A DNA stretch of 64,000 bases from the NCBI GenBank assembly GCA_026826555.1, contig JAKSZT010054570.1:2058947-2122946 (forward strand), given 5' to 3'. How positions within the stretch are numbered: position 1 is the first letter of the stretch; each line of letters starts with the position of its first letter. Source of the DNA: Tolypeutes matacus. Taxonomy: Eukaryota; Chordata; Mammalia; Cingulata; Chlamyphoridae. The notes beneath the pieces were generated by a model. That model was given only the letters and a program-made list of their open reading frames with translations. It was not told the DNA's origin and did no database searches. Of the stretch, positions 47,657-58,599 are shown one piece after another. The position numbers and the translations under genes were made by a program.

Positions 47657-50600
47657 GTATACAGTACACACACCTTGAGTCATACAGCCAAATGTACAAA
47701 ACCAGACTCAGGACTTCTGATTTTAGTATATTTTGCCTATAATGCCACAGTAGAAAACATACTATCCTAACCCATGTAAATTTGTACTTTTAGTGGGCAG
47801 GTAAATTATTCTGATTAATAGGCATGTAGTAATTTTCATGAGTTTTAAAAATACTCAACCACATAACGACAAGAACATACCACTATCTCTTAAATTTTTT
47901 TTTTTTTTTTTTTAAGGTACTGGGACCTCGTCCGTAGGAAGCCAGAGCTCAACCACTGAGCCACACCACCCTCCCTGAAGCTGGCTCTCATTTGTTTTGC
48001 TTGTTGTTTGTTTTCAGGAGGTACTGGGAACCGAACCCAAGACCTCCCATGTGGGAAGCAGGCATTCAACCATTTGAGCCACATCTGCTCCCCCTTAATT
48101 TTTTTAATCCAATGTTTTCAAGCTTTGTAAAAAAAAAATAAGCCATGGAAACCTTTTCTTAGAAGAAATCATCCCAGGAAGCTCAGAAGAAAGGATGGGA
48201 AGGAGGGGAAAAAAAGAAACGAGAAAGGAGAAGAGAAGAGAAAAAAGAAGAGAAAAGAAAAGAGAAAGGAACTGCTCTACTGAATACAAGGTTGGGGAGT
48301 TCCAACAGCCCAACCACAAGTTCCTAAAGAATAGCACTCCACTAAAAAATATATCCATGCCAGCACACATGCTGCCAGGAGAACCTTAATAAGTTCTGCT
48401 AGTGTAGTGACCTATAAAGCCTCTTGGAGTTACTCAGTTTACCAAGTTGTACAAGACGTCTTGGGCACACAGGTGTTGTTAAAGACTTGCAAACCTATGT
48501 AACTGTAGTTAACACGCTAGCAAATAGAAAACAAACATTTTAAAGGAAGATTCAATTAACTTACGTTTAGAATGCCTATCGCAGAGGGCAGATGCCCTCA
48601 TGTCACATAATCGAATCGTTCCTTTACTGCTGCTGTATACAAATGTGTTACAGCTATTTGGATGGAATTCTGCTGCTGTAATCACCTCTGTTAGTTCTTC
48701 CATATTGGCAGGCTTGATATCCACAATATCTGGACAGCATCTCATTAAGGAATTTCCACTTAGGAAAAAGGGCAAATGTAATTTTACATTTTTCAAACCT
48801 AAAAGTCATTCATAGACCTAAGCACAAGTATTAATCCTGAATTGCATTTTAGTTAGTGGTCCAAAAACTGGTCTTTTCCATTTTACCAAAAAACGTTTTA
48901 ATTCTTGACAGCAATCATTCAGCAACTAGTTTTTACTGTTTCCCTTTAGCAGGTTTCTTTTAATGCAAGGAATTTAACCCTACCAGATATTAAAATGTAT
49001 ATTAAGAAAAAAAAAAAAAAAAAAAAAAAAGAAGTATACTAAACCTGTTTTAAGCAGAACAGAATATAGGCAAATTAATGGATCAGAATACAGTGCAAAC
49101 AGACTACAACACACATGGAATGTTAATATTATAATAAAAAGGTGGGGTGGGAAATAATTATTCCTTTTTTTTTTCTTTGTTAAGTATTTATTTAAGAATG
49201 ACATTGTGATAGTTTCAAGTGTCAACCTGGCCAGCTTATGGTGTCCAATTGTTTGGTCAAACAAGGAAAGTCCTGATTGTTACTGTGAGGGTATTTTATA
49301 GCTAGATATGCATCAACAGTTGGTTGATTTCATCTCTATGTCTGATCACATCTACAAAGAACAAAGGAAATAGCCTTGGCAATGAGGGGTCTCTCCTAAC
49401 CCAGTTAGTTGGAAGTCTTAAAGCTAGAACTGAGGACTTCAGAAGTCAGAATGCCTGCCTTTGTTCAATCAGCTGGTTTCTCCTGGGAAAAACAACTTCA
49501 CCTTCACTGGAGTTTCCAACCTGCAGTGTGAATCACAGAATTCAAACTTGCCAATCACCACCTGTAACATGAACCAATTCCTTCTCCCTCTCTCTGTCAG
49601 TTCTGCTTCTCTGGAGAACCCTGACTAATGAAGATTTTACCAGGGAGCTGCACAAAAATGTCCAAAGATCAAGCCTCTCAAGCCACAGCTGTCAACCTTG
49701 GAAGTCTGCAATACCAAATATCTATATACAGAGCTTTGGCATAATTAATACATCTAGTCATCCCGGCCCATCCTGTAAACCGACAGATTAATTCCACCAT
49801 ATCACTTTTAATCACACGACTTTTTCTGTTCATTAGCATAATAGCTTAAGTTGTCCATTACGTATCAAGTCATAATTAAACGTCTGGCTTCTCCTTACCA
49901 GTCCAAACTTGGCTCCCACTTCCCTATGCTACACATCTCTGTACCCTAAAACTTGGTTATCATCCCTACATCAGTGCTTTGGAACATTCCATTTTGCCTA
50001 CCAGAATATACTCAAACTTATATTACTTATTCAAACTCTACCCACTACATAATACATAATAATTCAGTCTCCGCTTTAAGACAACTACCTCCCCTTTCAG
50101 CTGTCTTCCAAAGCTGTGCATATAACTTTAAACTTGTTGAACTTTATAAAGACCATATCACACGCAGGACATATCCTAATTACATTTACAAATAAAAAAT
50201 ATCCCTCCCCGCTCACTAACACAGATAGCTAATAAAGGACAGCTTTCGGTACTTTTCTCTCCTCTCCCCTTCTCATAGACCCTTAACCTTGCTTCCTTCT
50301 CCACTCTCATTCCCAAGTTTTCCGGTTTACACCGGGACATGGAAAGAAGTTTACAGGCTCCCCATCACCGGCCCTAAGCCCGCGCTGGTAAAACGCAAAG
50401 CAACTATAGTTAAGAAAATGCCCTCCCAGCTCGCTCACGACACCAGGAAGGGCGAGGGACGACCGCAGGATCCTGAGAGAGGTTTGCCCTCTGCGGGGGC
50501 AGGCCTTCTCAATAATTATTCTTTAAAGGACTGACTAAGGGACAACTGAAGAATTGGGGAAAAAATAAGCTGAATACCTATATTTTACCCCTTACATGAG

Positions 50601-51566
50601 ACTAAATCTAAAGGGCTTAAAATATTTAGTGCTAAAAAAAACCTTAGAAGAAAATATGGGCAAATTTTTATTATTTGAGAATGTAGGTCTTTCCAATTAT
50701 GATATAAACCCCAGAAGCCATTAAAAAACCGACAAATTTGTCTTCATAAATATTAAAGAATTTATTCTAACTTTAAAAAAATCAAGGGAAGGGAGGAAGC
50801 TATTTGCAACACAAACAACAGAGCTTAACATAAAAAAGGGTGCTTATAAAAATCAATAAAAATATATGCAGCTCTAATGAAAAAATAGGAAAAGAACAAA
50901 AAGAAACAAATAGTTGATACATATGAAAAGATGCTCAAACCTATCTGTGATGAAAGAAATGCATAACAAAATAACAACAAAAAAATACCTTTCACTAAAT
51001 AGACTGGTAAAAAGGTATAGGGAAATAAGATCTCCAAACACCACCGGTGGAGCTCAATGAAAGGCTTTGCTAAGTTTTCAAATGATATATATTTGGAAAT
51101 ATATACATCAGTAGTTGTAGTAACTGCTAAAATCAATAAATTTTTTAAAAACCTACTTAAAAACACAAATATATGTATATATACACACACACACATATGT
51201 ATAATTTATATGTAAATTATACATATGTGCACAGATTTGTTTCTATATCAAATGCTTACTTATGCACAAAAAATTTCAGAAGGATAATATAAACAACGAA
51301 ATGGGATTTGGAGAAGTATTTCTATTAACTTCATACCATTCTGACTTCTTTTTTCAACCTTAATGAGAATTTTTTTACAATTAAAAAAAAAAAAAGAAAG
51401 CACAATACTCCCCAAATTTGTACTTCTACGAAAAACTTGATTATCAGTTTTCCAGTGTCTAATCATTCATAGATAAAGAAAAAAGTGGTATGAAATAAGA
51501 AGTCACATACATTAAAAGACAGTATAAATTGGTATGTATTGTGAAAATTTTGATTTTTACCCACAA

Positions 51567-51599
<33 letters not shown>

Positions 51600-54500
51600 G
51601 ACAGTATAAAAAGGAACAGAATACATTAGAAGAGATGAAATAAAACCAAAATGGGCACAACATGCCTTCTTTACAAAACAGCAAAAAAGACAAACCAAAT
51701 GGATACTAAAACTTCTATCTGTAATTTCCAGATGCCAAAGATTAATCCGCAAATCATCTGCAGATAAATATGTTTCATAATCACTATTAATAGAAATAGA
51801 GTTGATGTGATATGTATGAGCATTGGCAAATATTCTTCGTGGACTGGCCTCAACCATTAGATCCATGGGCCTAAAGACTGGTACCTGTCAATAAAACACA
51901 TGAAAATTTATTAAAAAATGTTCACTGTATGCAAGAGCAGTCAAGGATAGAACACCTAAGGGAACATAAAAAGTACAATATTATAACTGTAGTGTTTATT
52001 CTTTAAAGCATTAAAATGGGAAGAAGAAAAATGAACAATTTGGACAATTTACCTTATCAGTAAAAGCTATTAGTACTAAAGGTTTTCCTAGTTCCGATCT
52101 TATGCTTGAAAGTTTTGCAATGTTAAGACCTCCCCCTCAAAATTAATCTTGATACATAATCTTGTAATAGCTGACCTTCAAAGCATGAGAGCAAATATAG
52201 TGCGTATAGTATAACATAATCTTATGTTTAAGACCTGGTTCTGCTCCTTACCACGGTGAGATCCCTATGTAGGTCAGTTTCTATGTTTAAAATCTAGTTA
52301 AACATCCTAACCCTGGTTACAGAATTGATGGGAGGAGGACAGACTGTAATTATTCCTATTCAAGTTCTGCTCACAATCTAGAATATTTAAGAGTACAAAA
52401 CACTATACATAGAATTAGAATAATTTCTTCTTATGTACTTACCCGTAGTGTAGTAACTGTAGTAGGATCTCTATACCTTCCATCTTCCTCTTTCAAATTA
52501 TACCCTTCTGGCCTTTTGTCCCTTTCACTGATTTTCCATAATTTTATTGTTTTATCTGGGGAGAAAATGAAGGAAGTGCTCAAAAAATAAAAAAATAAAC
52601 TAATACTGATAGGGAAAAAAAGAAGCATTTTAAAGATTATTTAGACATACCATTTCATATTTCACCCAAAATAGGATTCCAAGAATAAAAACTTGTCTGA
52701 CTTAACAAAGACTGAATAAAACATACACATATAAATACTGTACAGAAATTTATATGTTACAGGCACTCATAAAATTCCATTTTTTAAAAAGTCAAAGCCA
52801 GGTCTTTTATGCTTTAAAAATAATTTAAAGCCAGATGGAAAAAAAAATTCTATGTGTATATGTGGATATATACACACGTGTATCTACACATACGTATATA
52901 CATATTCATATATATGTTTAGTATTTAATTTTAAAGATACTAAAGAGAAAAAACATAGTAAGTTAAGATAGCCTATTATTTAAAAAAGCAAAATGGTAAC
53001 GAATCTGGTCTCCCTTGGTCTTACTTCCTACCAGGTAACAATTTAAATTACATCAAAGACTCTACAGATTCATTCACTGGCTTGGATGCCTCAGTTTAAA
53101 CCCATCTGGTCCTCCTTTTATTCCCCTTTCCCAAAGTCAATTATAACAGGGATTCAGAATTAGGAAAATAGGACCTGAAAAAAATTGATTAAAGCATGCA
53201 TACATCTCCCAAAACCTTTCAAGAAGACAAAATTTCTAGATGATGAAGATATATAGGATTTAAAATAAAAATTTTTGGGGGGTGGGGGGTGGGGGTGGGA
53301 GATTAAGTTTACATTTACAGACAAAACTGCAGAGAAAGGTAGTACAGAGCATTCCCATATACCCTTTACCCTTCCCTCTTATGTTAACATCTTATGCTAC
53401 TCCATAGTACATTTATTAAAACCAAGAAATTAGCATTGGTATATTACTATTAACTAAACTACAGACTTTATTCAGATTTTATCAGGCTTTCTATTAATAT
53501 CTTTTTTCTTTTCCAGGATCCAAACTACACTCCATTTAGTCATCATATCCTCTCAGTATCTTCTGACTTTAACAGTTTCTCAGATTTTCCTTGTTTTTCA
53601 TGATCCTGATGGTTTTAAGGAGTACTGGTAAAATATTTTGTAGAATATTCCTCAATTGGGTTTGTCTGACTTCTTCTAATGATCAGACTGGGATTATGGG
53701 TTTTTAGGAAAAATACCACAGGTGAAGTACTTTGTCAGTGCATCATTTTGGGGGATGGGGGTGAGGGGATGGGTGGGTTACATGGTATCAACATGACTTG
53801 TGACTGGTGATGCTAACATTGAACTTGATTAGGTAGTATCTGCCAGGTTTCTTCCCTGCACAGGTTCTATTTCCCCCTTGCGAATCAAGTCACTAGAGGG
53901 GGTGGTGTCTATCCACATATTATTTGGAATTCTTCTGCAAGGAAGATGAATCCCTTCTTCCCCACTTATTTATTTACGCAATCATTTATTTATACCAGTA
54001 TGGACTCCTATATGTTTGTTTAATACTTTCTGTTATAATTCTAAAATAACATTCCTGTATACAAGTATCATATTCTTAATGGTCTTTCATAAGCAAATGA
54101 GTGCAATGAAAAAAACAAAAAAAAACAAAAAAAAAAACAATCAGTATATAAAGGTCCTATATAAAAGGAGCCCAAAAGAAAAAAATCTGTCACATACAGA
54201 CATACAAGGATTCCTCTAGTTCAGTAATCTCTACCTTTCTTTTGTAGGAAAGAATAATAGTTGCCCCTGTGGATGTCCTTTTCAAAGATGAAGTGTAAAC
54301 AGGGAAAAACTCCTAACTTCACTCATTTGTAACCTATTATTTCATCTAAACCCTATATAATCTTGTTTATAGTTATCTTGTGGTTAAGTTGTATATACAT
54401 ATATTTATATATTTGTGTAATTTAGGTAAAGAACTATATGTATTTTAGAATGAATATTCTACTTGTTCCAAAATCTATAATATACATATGAACCTAGACT

Positions 54501-57176
54501 AAATGATATATTCTGGGACAAGTAAATATTTGTTCTATATCATCATCTAAAGATAATGTGGATGGCAATTCTCCCCCCTCCCCATAGTTATCTTGTGGCC
54601 TGTTCAATTCATTACCTTTATTAAAGATACAGATAAAGAAATCACAATATGCTTGTCAAATGTCAGATGAGAAAAGGTTAGTTTGTGGTATACCTAAATT
54701 GTCAACGCTTAGGTGTTCTGGAAGTCCCAAAGTCCCTGTGTTCCTCTCTTGACATAAGCAGAGGGTCAGGGCAGGGAAAACCAAGTTCCCTTTTTGGGAA
54801 TGCAGCTTTATACTGTAAGGTCCAAAAAACTTCTTATTAACAAGTTGTTAAAACAACCAATTAGTCAATGAATTTTGCATTTTACTCATATATTAAGAGC
54901 CTTTATGTTAATTAATTTGCCTTTTTTTTTTTTTAATGTAAAGGAATCAAGGAGAATTCAGAGAAAGGCAAAGTAAGATTAAAAAGCAAGAAAATAAAAT
55001 CACTTGAAGCAACACAATGAACTAAAGCCATAAAGAAGGTGACTATGAAGTCTGGGAAACAAAACAATTTATGATCACAGAATAGCTAATGTAAAGATTA
55101 AAGTAAGATTAATTTTGGTTAGTCAAAGCTAGAAAATTTGGCCCTATTTTAATACTATCATCCTCTCACAGTAATTTCTCATCTTTTATGAGTATCAAGA
55201 TTCATTACATGGGAGTACTGGGGTATTACCTTGCTAAATCTCACAGAGAAAATTACACAAAATAACATAAAGTTATTATTCAGATTTAACAGATGTTGAC
55301 TTTTTTTTTTTTTTTAACCATAATTGTTTTCTCTCTTTTTTAAGAGTAAAAATGTTCAGATTTAGCTCAAGTTCTATTCTTCCGATCCTTCTTCCTATCC
55401 CACCATTCCCAGGCACAATCAATAATCTCAAGATGGTCAAGATTCCCATTCTTGTTTTAGCCTTCACATATTGTACTCCATGGTTAACATGATGACTTTT
55501 TTTTTTTTTTTTTTTAAGATTATTTATTTATTTATTCATTCATCCCCCCCCCTGCTGCTTGTGCTCGCTGGGCCAGCCAACCACACCGTGCGGGCGGGCC
55601 TGCCCCCACCAGGAGGCCCCGGGAACCGAACCCGGGGGGCCTCCCATATGGTAAACGGGAGCCCGACTGATTGAGCCACAGCTGCTTCCCGTGATCACTA
55701 TTTTTAACACAAAAAATATTGTAACTCCCCAAATAGTTATAGTTTACTTAGTGTCCATTATCAATCAACAACAACAAAAAAAATAAGACCAAAAAAAAAA
55801 AAAAACCTACAATGCACTGTAGTGCCTTTCAAATAATTTGTATTACTAACCAATGATTTTTCAAACATATGTAGTGAACATATTTAGGAGATACTGTTGA
55901 TTTTGCCTACAGATAATAAAACATATAGTTTCATAAACCTCTTACTCAACCACTGGAATTCACAGTGGTCTCTCCCTCCACTGAATTTTTGAAATGTTTA
56001 GTGTCTAGAATGGCTCATTTAGTGCTTATACATTGCCTTGATATTTCAAACTACAGAGGAGTACATGGAAGCTCACATGGAAGACACATATGGATAGAAA
56101 ACAAGAATTTAAAGATATTTAAGATTTAATATGCAAATGAATTGAAATGGGATTTGCTTCCAAATAATCCTGGGGAGAAGAACAAGAAGTATATAGAACA
56201 AACAGCACTGGTCATGAATTGATAATTGCTGAAGCTGGGTGATGGGTATGTGGGTTTATTATACTATTGTCTCCAACTCCAGTGTATGCTTTACAAGTTT
56301 CCCTTTATAAAAACAGTTTTAACTATTAGGAACAAATATTTCAATACATAAAATATGTAACATGGGAAACGGATGTGGCTCAAAAGGTTCAGCGTCCGTC
56401 TACCATATGGAGAGACTGGGGTTCGATCCCCGGTACCTCCCGGTAAAAAAAAAAAAATATGTAACATATTTCCTTGAGACAATTTACTTCCAAGAGTAGA
56501 AAATTATACAAATGATATAATTATGTATTGTTTAATGTCAAAGAGAAAAGCAGTTATCTAGGAAGTGTTACTTGAAATAATTTAGTCTACCATATAAATT
56601 AAAACTGGACCAAAATTGGAGACCAACAAATGGCATGAGGAAACATTTGCATAGTTATTTCTATTTACTTTTCTTTTAATAAGAGAAGAGAAGGGAATGC
56701 AGTTTATGCGAAAAGAGAAAGGGCAGGGGGTACAAATTTCAATGGGTTAGTTGGGAAGAGCACTGATGATCAGAGAAAATGGGCAATCACAGTATCAGCT
56801 TAAATTGTGGCATTATTTTGTGAACTACATTTTTAAGAACTCAAGACAGTGAGTGATAAGTCATAAACTGTATAATGGGGTACTCAATATTTTCCATCTT
56901 GTCACCACAGAAGTCATTTGAGGTTACATTCTTCAAAGACAAAGAGTGGTAAAGTCGAGGTGCTAGAATTAGATTTTACTAATAGTAGGGTATGAGAAAT
57001 TTTGAGTGGTTTATCCCAACCCTTGTGCCAGCCTCAAAAAAGTTTTAATCTAAAATTTTAGACCGTGATTTTATAGATTACAGACTGTAGTTACCCAGAA
57101 CCTGGAAGCAACCCTCAATCATTCTAATGACCCTCTTGAGACCCAAGTCCCCAAGGGTAAATCAAGTTACAACTCA

Positions 57177-57212
<36 letters not shown>

Positions 57213-58139
57213 AAACTGAAAGAAATCATCCAACTCTTAACTTGCCCCAAAAGGACTTTAAATTCTGGGAGACTCATATAATTCTAATCCTTATTTAATA
57301 ACTTTTTCTGGACTGGAAAAACAATAGGAAAAGGATCTTTTTCTAGCCATAGGGCTTGCTGGTAAGAAGGCAATATGTGAATTCCAGATTGTGCCTTTAT
57401 TGGAAAGGGGTTAACCAAGAGTCCTCTCCAAGAAAAAAATCCTTGAATGGAAACCATACTTTCATAGAGTATTTTATATTTACAGTTTCAAATTCTTTTT
57501 GTAGAGTCTAAGCACACTTAGAAAGAAAAGAAATTAACATTTATTGAGCACTCATTATGCATTATTACATTTAATGCTCATAACAATATTATAACATAGA
57601 TATTACCATCTTCAGTTTATAGATGAGGAAAGTTCAAGTCAGTGGCAGTAAACTGCTCAAAGTTACTTAGCTGAGAAGTGGGAGAAAACAGGATCTGATT
57701 TAAATCCAAAGGTAAAATTCATGTTTTTTTTTTTTTAAACATACTTTGTGTGCTAAAAGAAATGTTAGCACCTGAGAATCTCTTTAATATAATTTAAAAA
57801 CTGAAAGAGAAAAAAAGGCCAGCAAAAGGAAGATAATATTATGTATAGAGAAGAAATATTACCAAACATTTATTTATTGACACATCTATACTAAAAACGA
57901 TTCCTCTTTGAAAGGGGAGAATATCTTTTACACATAATAAACATGAGAATTTATAACAAAACATTACACTCACCATTGGTAGACAATAAAAATTGAGCAG
58001 CATTTTTCTGGGGCAACCACCTAATTTTGTTGATCTTTTCTTCGATTTCTAAACTTTTCAAGTAGTCAAACTCTGGCTCATGGCTCTGGAAAGTGCTGTA
58101 AACATTATATTCTCCTCTGCTATGAGACTGGATTTTGTT
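35151..58139 (-). CDS. PPP2R2A: PPP2R2A, PP2A regulatory subunit B55-alpha (3' seven coding exons)
   Basis: Minus-strand coding join: 58139-57974, 52555-52443, 51884-51707, 48729-48565, 47168-46999, 44683-44592, 35430-35151. It encodes 387 residues, which equals residues 61-447 of the 447-residue human protein as I recall it, with no visible substitution or frameshift. B55-alpha is a seven-bladed WD40 propeller that binds the PP2A scaffold and catalytic subunits and selects substrates such as tau, p107 and mitotic phosphoproteins; it acts in nucleus and cytoplasm. The first 60 residues and promoter lie beyond 64000. All introns are GT-AG. B55-alpha and not its paralogues B, C or D: whole-exon identity to R2A. 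BNIP3L lies downstream on the same strand, as in human. Confidence 0.98.
36620..40327 (-). pseudogene. L1 ORF2 (endonuclease/reverse transcriptase), broken
   Basis: Starts [20 protein letters not shown] at 40327 (endonuclease domain) and runs to the C-terminus near 36620, about 3.7 kb, the usual ORF2 length. Reverse transcriptase motifs are visible in the longest piece (38060-39166), including the active-site box as FVDD in [13 protein letters not shown] and [13 protein letters not shown]. Several frameshifts and stops split it into at least eight pieces. A run of 18 A at about 38600-38617 has expanded a phenylalanine stretch. Cannot encode an active enzyme. Confidence 0.95.
40350..41589 (-). 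pseudogene. L1 ORF1 (RNA-binding protein), split by a SINE
   Basis: N-terminal part starts [20 protein letters not shown] at 41589 and has a coiled-coil-like heptad region. After the SINE (41118-41293) the frame resumes and includes the conserved core ([20 protein letters not shown] and [18 protein letters not shown]) to a stop at 40350. Without the SINE and its duplication the frame would be nearly open. Confidence 0.93.
41118..41293 (-). repeat. Long-form tRNA-derived SINE inside L1 ORF1
   Basis: 14-bp duplication TCAAATGTATTTTT at 41104-41117 and 41294-41307. Younger than the L1, so it helps to order the insertions. Confidence 0.95.
41650..42706 (-). promoter_or_regulatory. L1 5' UTR / internal promoter
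   Basis: 1.05 kb upstream of ORF1, GC-richer than the rest of the element, starting with the YY1-like site. Short open frames here are not genes. Confidence 0.75.
42725..43860. other. PPP2R2A intron, nothing recognised
   Basis: No exon and no repeat I can name. Confidence 0.45.
43862..44056 (+). repeat. Long-form tRNA-derived SINE
   Basis: GGGAAGCGGCTGTGGCTCAA head, C/G-rich tail, AAAT repeats. 13-bp duplication ATAAAAAAGCAGA at 43849-43861 and 44057-44069. Confidence 0.95.
44592..44683 (-). CDS. PPP2R2A: PPP2R2A coding exon, residues 325-354
   Basis: 92 bp encoding [20 protein letters not shown] and [10 protein letters not shown], bounded by acceptor TTCTTCAG and donor GTAATTG. Phase 0 in, 2 out; fits both neighbours exactly. 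Too short to appear as an isolated open frame. Confidence 0.97.
44773..44821 (+). repeat. A-run and (CA)n microsatellite
   Basis: About 23 A followed by GCACAGATA and CACACA repeats, some 90 bp upstream (in transcript sense) of a PPP2R2A exon. Confidence 0.85.
44830..46990. other. PPP2R2A intron, nothing recognised
   Basis: AT-rich, apparently repeat-poor intron. Nothing coding found on either strand. Confidence 0.45.
46999..47168 (-). CDS. PPP2R2A: PPP2R2A coding exon, residues 268-324
   Basis: 170 bp encoding [40 protein letters not shown] and [16 protein letters not shown]; a WD40 blade (SVKIWDL motif). Donor GTATTTGC is weaker than consensus. Confidence 0.98.
47397..47650 (+). repeat. 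Dimeric tRNA-derived SINE
   Basis: Two tRNA-like bodies (47397-47484 and 47535-47618) joined by an A-rich linker ending CCAGCTCTCATTGGGGAG. One duplication, AAAAAGTATA(T/C)AGTA, flanks the pair (about 47383 and 47651), so the dimer may have moved as one unit. Confidence 0.8.
47897..48094 (-). repeat. Dimeric tRNA-derived SINE, opposite orientation
   Basis: Reverse bodies at about 47917-47975 and 48014-48093 with an A-rich linker in the reverse sense (AACAAATGAGAGCCAGCTTC). It forms an inverted pair with the dimer 250 bp to the left. Confidence 0.8.
48185..48269 (+). repeat. Polypurine GAGAA tract
   Basis: A/G-only apart from two bases; in PPP2R2A intron, so the transcript carries a polypyrimidine run about 300 bp downstream of the neighbouring exon. 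Confidence 0.85.
48565..48729 (-). CDS. PPP2R2A: PPP2R2A coding exon, residues 213-267
   Basis: 165 bp encoding [40 protein letters not shown] and [14 protein letters not shown], a WD40 blade that contributes to the substrate-facing surface. Donor GTAAGT, acceptor TGTCCAG. Confidence 0.98.
48955..49105 (+). mobile_element. Ancient L1 fragment
   Basis: CCCTACCAGATATTAAAATG and GGCAAATTAATGGATCAGAA resemble L1 ORF2; likely the left part of the L1 that resumes at 50.55 kb. Confidence 0.55.
49205..49630 (+). mobile_element. ERVL-type (MLT2-like) LTR, probable
   Basis: GTGATAGTTTCAAGTGTCAA, TTGTTTGGTCAAACA, GATTGTTACTGTGAGGGTAT and the end TCTCTGGAGAACCCTGACTA follow the pattern of a common mammalian LTR family. 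Ends not resolved. Confidence 0.55.
49640..50550. other. Unclassified intronic segment with CpG-bearing end
   Basis: Separates two pieces of an old L1. The right third (50300-50520) is unusually CpG-bearing for an intron, contains AATAAAGG at about 50231, and has an 81-residue open frame of no known family. It could be an unrecognised LTR, a retrocopy or an exon-like element. Confidence 0.4.
50555..51110 (+). mobile_element. Ancient L1 fragment, sense
   Basis: AAAACCTTAGAAGAAAATAT, TAAACCCCAGAAGCCATTAA, AAATATTAAAGAATTTATTC and AACAACAGAGCTTAACATAA follow L1M ORF2 order. Confidence 0.65.
51529..51595 (+). mobile_element. 67-bp micro-retroinsertion (unknown source)
   Basis: Exact 15-bp duplication AAAAGACAGTATAAA at 51514-51528 and 51596-51610. 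The insert ends GATTTTTACCCACAATAAAA plus A/AAAT tail and matches the insertion at 13830-13863 over the whole non-A part of that copy. Confidence 0.88.
51707..51884 (-). CDS. PPP2R2A: PPP2R2A coding exon, residues 154-212
   Basis: 178 bp encoding [20 protein letters not shown] to HLEITDRSF. Includes Asp197 in [10 protein letters not shown], reported as important for substrate binding by B55-alpha. The donor is GTATCC, a departure from GTAAGT, though reading phase confirms the boundary. Confidence 0.98.
51895..52440. other. PPP2R2A intron, nothing recognised
   Basis: Short intron between two coding exons; no repeat recognised. Confidence 0.5.
52443..52555 (-). CDS. PPP2R2A: PPP2R2A coding exon, residues 116-153
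   Basis: 113 bp encoding [37 protein letters not shown], the WD40-ending strand KTIKLWKI plus a charged loop. Donor GTAAGT, acceptor TCTCCCCAG. Confidence 0.98.
53260..54010 (-). mobile_element. Ancient L1 3' end, long fragment
   Basis: In reverse this is the 3' UTR of an old L1M: GGATCCAAACTACACTCCAT, TCATCATATCCTCTCAGTAT, TTTCTCAGATTTTCCTTG, GATCAGACTGGGATTATGGG and ATTTATTTATACCAGTATGG occur in family order. G-rich blocks are part of it. Confidence 0.85.
53277..53299 (+). other. Strong G-quadruplex candidate
   Basis: G6-T-G6-T-G5-T-G3, four G runs with single-base loops. A second candidate with five G runs lies at 53747-53776. Both lie on the template strand of PPP2R2A. Confidence 0.8.
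54020..55490. other. PPP2R2A intron, no named element
   Basis: AT-rich with scattered A/T runs; nothing coding. Confidence 0.4.
55497..55690 (-). repeat. Long-form tRNA-derived SINE
   Basis: Poly-T left, full long body, head ending GCTGCTTCCC. Target duplication only weakly visible (TGATGACT/TGATCACT). Confidence 0.92.
56364..56454 (+). repeat. Short-form tRNA-derived SINE
   Basis: GGGAAACGGATGTGGCTCAA head; exact 13-bp duplication AAATATGTAACAT at 56351-56363 and 56455-56467. Confidence 0.94.
56470..57520. other. PPP2R2A intron, no named element
   Basis: Unique-looking; contains a 28-base T run at 57182-57209 that probably marks a decayed retroinsertion. Confidence 0.4.
57530..57725 (-). 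repeat. MIR element
   Basis: Reverse MIR: AACATTTATTGAGCACTCAT, AGTTTATAGATGAGGAAAGT, GTTACTTAGCTGAGAAGTGG. Confidence 0.88.
57974..58139 (-). CDS. PPP2R2A: PPP2R2A coding exon, residues 61-115
   Basis: 166 bp encoding [40 protein letters not shown] and [15 protein letters not shown]. Donor GTGAGTG, acceptor TCTACTTTAG. This is the most upstream PPP2R2A exon in the window. A search by eye of 58140-64000 found no exon for residues 1-60. Confidence 0.98.
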
Positions 58140-58599
58140 CTAAAGTAGAAAAAAAATATTTGGACCACTGTTGAGAAATATTTTCAAATCTATCAAATGT
58201 AAACAATTCTGATGTTGCAAATTGTGATTAATCCATTAACTGCATCTTATATAAAATTATATGCTGTTTCTTTAAAAATAATTTAAAGGCCTTCAAAGGA
58301 ATAGAGCTTAAAAAAAGATGGCGGGGGGGGGGGAGAAGAAAAGCTAAATAAAGCTTAATAATTTAAACCCAATTCAAAAGGAAAATACTGACAATTAAAC
58401 ACGGATCATTTTGATTACCTGGATCTTACTCATTTACCATTAAAATCATGTATTATTATACTATATTATATGATTATAAACAATACAGAAACATACTGAT
58501 AAAAATCTGAGCATCCACAGTAAGGGTGCTTATCTAAAAAGTAAAGAATAGATAAGAAAAGCTTGCTCAGAAAAGACTGGCAAAGACACACCTTCCTTC

